Shown here: positions 62,935 through 64,000 of the stretch, piece after piece | How positions within the stretch are numbered: the stretch's first letter is position 1 | How the letters are laid out: each line of letters starts with the position of its first letter | Assembly: GCF_001870435.1 (NCBI RefSeq) | Contig: NZ_MDDR01000005.1 | Location: 248,001 to 312,000 of the forward strand | DNA length: 64,000 nucleotides | Direction: 5' to 3' | From: Pseudomonas costantinii | GTDB lineage: Bacteria; Pseudomonadota; Gammaproteobacteria; Pseudomonadales; Pseudomonadaceae | Translations under genes and position numbers: made by a program | Notes under the pieces: model-generated | Databases searched by the model: none | Told to the model about the DNA's origin: nothing | The model's input: only the letters and a program-made list of their open reading frames with translations

Positions 62935-62980
62935 ATGAAAAGCCCCAGGCCGAAAGACCTGGGTTTTTTTTGTGGGCGTC
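62935..62980 (+). repeat. Direct repeat, right copy (tRNA terminator-like)
   Basis: 46 bases closely matching 60198-60244, including GCCCCAGG, CGAAAGACCTGGG, and TTTTTGTGGGCGTC. In this copy the stem is interrupted by T to C, so the hairpin is shorter. Confidence 0.85.
62941..62970. terminator. Terminator hairpin between phosphatase and anti-sigma genes
   Basis: Stem CCCAGG (62944-62949) and CCTGGG (62958-62963) followed by eight Ts on the plus strand. It can serve the phosphatase gene and, less well, the convergent anti-sigma gene. It is the diverged second copy of the tRNA-Arg terminator. Confidence 0.8.
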
Positions 62981-62983
62981 GAC

Positions 62984-63589
62984 TTAACGCTTTTGTAAGG
63001 CCTCCAACCGCGCCGGCAAGTCTTCCTCGGGAAAGCGCGTATACAACGCCAGCAGCTTTTCATCCGCCGCCTTCGCCTCGCCGGCCTCACGCAGGTTCAC
63101 GATTTCCTGCAACCCCTCCTCCAACGAAGGCAATATAACCGGCGCCCGCTTACTCAGTTTCGCTGTCGACTTTTGCGCCAACGAACCCGCGATTTCGGCT
63201 TGAACCGGCGCACTTTCAACCCTGGGTGCGACGGCCATCCGGGCCATCGGTGCCGGTGCGGAGAACGCCTGCGGTGCCGGGCGCGCAGCCTCATCATGAA
63301 GCGCGGAAAACGTCGCTGTGGATATTTCCGGTTGCGGCACGGGCGAGCGCATGACCACGCCGATCATCAGCGCCACACCGGCGACGGTCGCAAATGCCAT
63401 CTGCCAGCGTGGTTGTTGGCAGGCGTGCAGCCAGCGTTGCCACAGGCTCAGTTGCGGTGCCGGGGCTTCGCAGCGGGCGGCGTTGAGGATGAAGGCGTCG
63501 AGGGACGCAGGCGGTTCGCCGGTGGTGTGTTGACGAAAATGTTGGAGCAACACGTCGTCGGGGTCCGGTGTGTGTCGGGAGTCGGTCAT
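62984..63589 (-). CDS. Putative anti-sigma factor, single-pass membrane protein
   Basis: Protein of 201 residues. A cytoplasmic N-terminal part (about 1-60) leads to one hydrophobic helix (WQMFATVAGVALMIGVVM-like segment, about 62-80) and a periplasmic, alanine/proline-rich C-terminus with a helical end (LREAGEAKAADEKLLALYTRF). The layout and the ATGA overlap with the ECF sigma gene indicate an anti-sigma or accessory factor for that sigma. I see no standard zinc-binding anti-sigma motif (HxxxCxxC). The stop is close to the right direct repeat. Confidence 0.7.
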   Translation of the reverse strand: MTDSRHTPDPDDVLLQHFRQHTTGEPPASLDAFILNAARCEAPAPQLSLWQRWLHACQQPRWQMAFATVAGVALMIGVVMRSPVPQPEISTATFSALHDEAARPAPQAFSAPAPMARMAVAPRVESAPVQAEIAGSLAQKSTAKLSKRAPVILPSLEEGLQEIVNLREAGEAKAADEKLLALYTRFPEEDLPARLEALQKR

Positions 63590-64000
63590 GCGGATATCTC
63601 CTCGGCCAGCAGGCGGCGCAGTTTCTGCTGGGCATAACGCAGGCGGCTTTTTACGGTTTCCAGCGGGGCTTTGGTGAGGGCGGCGATTTGCGGCACTTCG
63701 AGGTCGCCATGCAGGCGCAGCAGGAAGACTTCACGCTGGTCTTCGGGCAAGTCTTGCAGCGCGGCGTCGAGTCGGGCCTGGTCGCGGCTCAAGCTCAGTT
63801 GCTGTTCAGGGCCGGCGCTATCGTCGGGCTGAGCATGCAGTTGTTCGTCGTAGCTGTCGTGCAGTGGGTTGTGAATTCCGTGCTTGCGCCAATGATCGAT
63901 TAGCCGGTTGCGGGCAATCTGGAACAGCCAAGTACGAAAACTCGCGCGCCCCTCTGGCTGCGTGCTGCTTCGAATCAGGCTGAGCCAGGTCTCCTGATAG
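63586..64000 (-). CDS. ECF RNA polymerase sigma factor (partial, 5' end outside)
   Basis: The frame is open from the window edge to the stop at 63586, about 137 residues. The visible part has sigma region 2 (QETWLSLIRSS, then ASFRTWLFQIARNRLIDHWR), a variable linker, and region 4 (LPEDQREVFLLRLHGDLEVP, then ALTKAPLETVKSRLRYAQQK, the DNA-reading HTH). A TTG at 63792 would start only a region-4 fragment and is not the real start. The gene overlaps the membrane protein gene by four bases. The regulon is unknown. Confidence 0.88.
   Translation of the reverse strand, partial: YQETWLSLIRSSTQPEGRASFRTWLFQIARNRLIDHWRKHGIHNPLHDSYDEQLHAQPDDSAGPEQQLSLSRDQARLDAALQDLPEDQREVFLLRLHGDLEVPQIAALTKAPLETVKSRLRYAQQKLRRLLAEEISA

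Noticed and set aside
60191..62980. Integrative element with its own integrase at tRNA-Arg
   Set aside because: No integrase gene is present, and the repeated sequence lies in the terminator instead of the tRNA 3' end, so a classical tRNA-targeted island is not supported.

Overview
The window is a chromosomal segment of a Pseudomonas of the fluorescens type. Codon use is GC-rich. The gaps hold typical Pseudomonas REP-like repeats. From about 12 kb on, the genes resemble, as I remember it, the P. aeruginosa PAO1 region around PA0150-PA0290 (triABC, ats genes, TonB2-ExbB-ExbD, gabDT with tRNA-Arg, sbp-cysTWA with oscA, desA). Some local rearrangement is evident. I see no phage, integrase, transposase or CRISPR array.

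Layout. 0-1.5 kb: end of a cystine-type ABC importer. 1.8-2.5 kb: a two-module hypothetical protein. 2.7-9.3 kb: a probable organosulfur operon with two SfnB-like flavoproteins, an FMN-dependent monooxygenase and a MetQNI-type importer. 9.3-18.8 kb: a methyltransferase, a putative glycoside hydrolase, a TriABC-like RND efflux operon and an AAA ATPase. 18.9-24.8 kb: a polar amino-acid ABC importer, an orphan MetQ-like binding protein, a sigma-54 activator of SfnR type lacking a visible DNA-binding domain, and a small hydrolase. 25-28.1 kb: tonB-exbB-exbD and a LysR regulator. 28.2-29.8 kb: a deaminase and an MFS transporter.

29.8-42.4 kb is a sulfate-ester scavenging region. It holds a TonB-dependent receptor, two related LysR regulators, a type I sulfatase, the AtsK-like alkylsulfatase dioxygenase, and the AtsR/AtsB/AtsC importer with arylsulfatase AtsA. 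42.4-46.4 kb: a fatty acid desaturase, AraC and Crp regulators, a lone receiver domain and an Mpo1-like membrane protein. 46.4-50.5 kb: the sulfate/thiosulfate importer oscA-sbp-cysT-cysW-cysA. 50.8-56.7 kb: a GGDEF/EAL protein, desaturase DesA, a diguanylate cyclase and a REC-HDOD protein. 56.8-59.7 kb: gabD-gabT. 60.1-63 kb: tRNA-Arg(CCG) followed by a three-gene insertion between two copies of the tRNA terminator. 63-64 kb: a putative anti-sigma factor and a truncated ECF sigma factor.

The unifying theme is sulfur acquisition. Inorganic sulfate, sulfate esters and probably small organosulfur compounds each have an importer and, where needed, sulfur-releasing enzymes. Energised outer-membrane uptake (TonB-ExbBD plus receptor) lies in between. 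Several promoter regions share AT-rich or TGCATAA/AATGCA elements that may bind CysB or the local LysR regulators. The most interesting less-explained items are the terminator-flanked cargo at the tRNA, the SfnR-like protein with altered sigma-54 loop and no HTH, REP-derived protein tails, and the recurring promoter elements.
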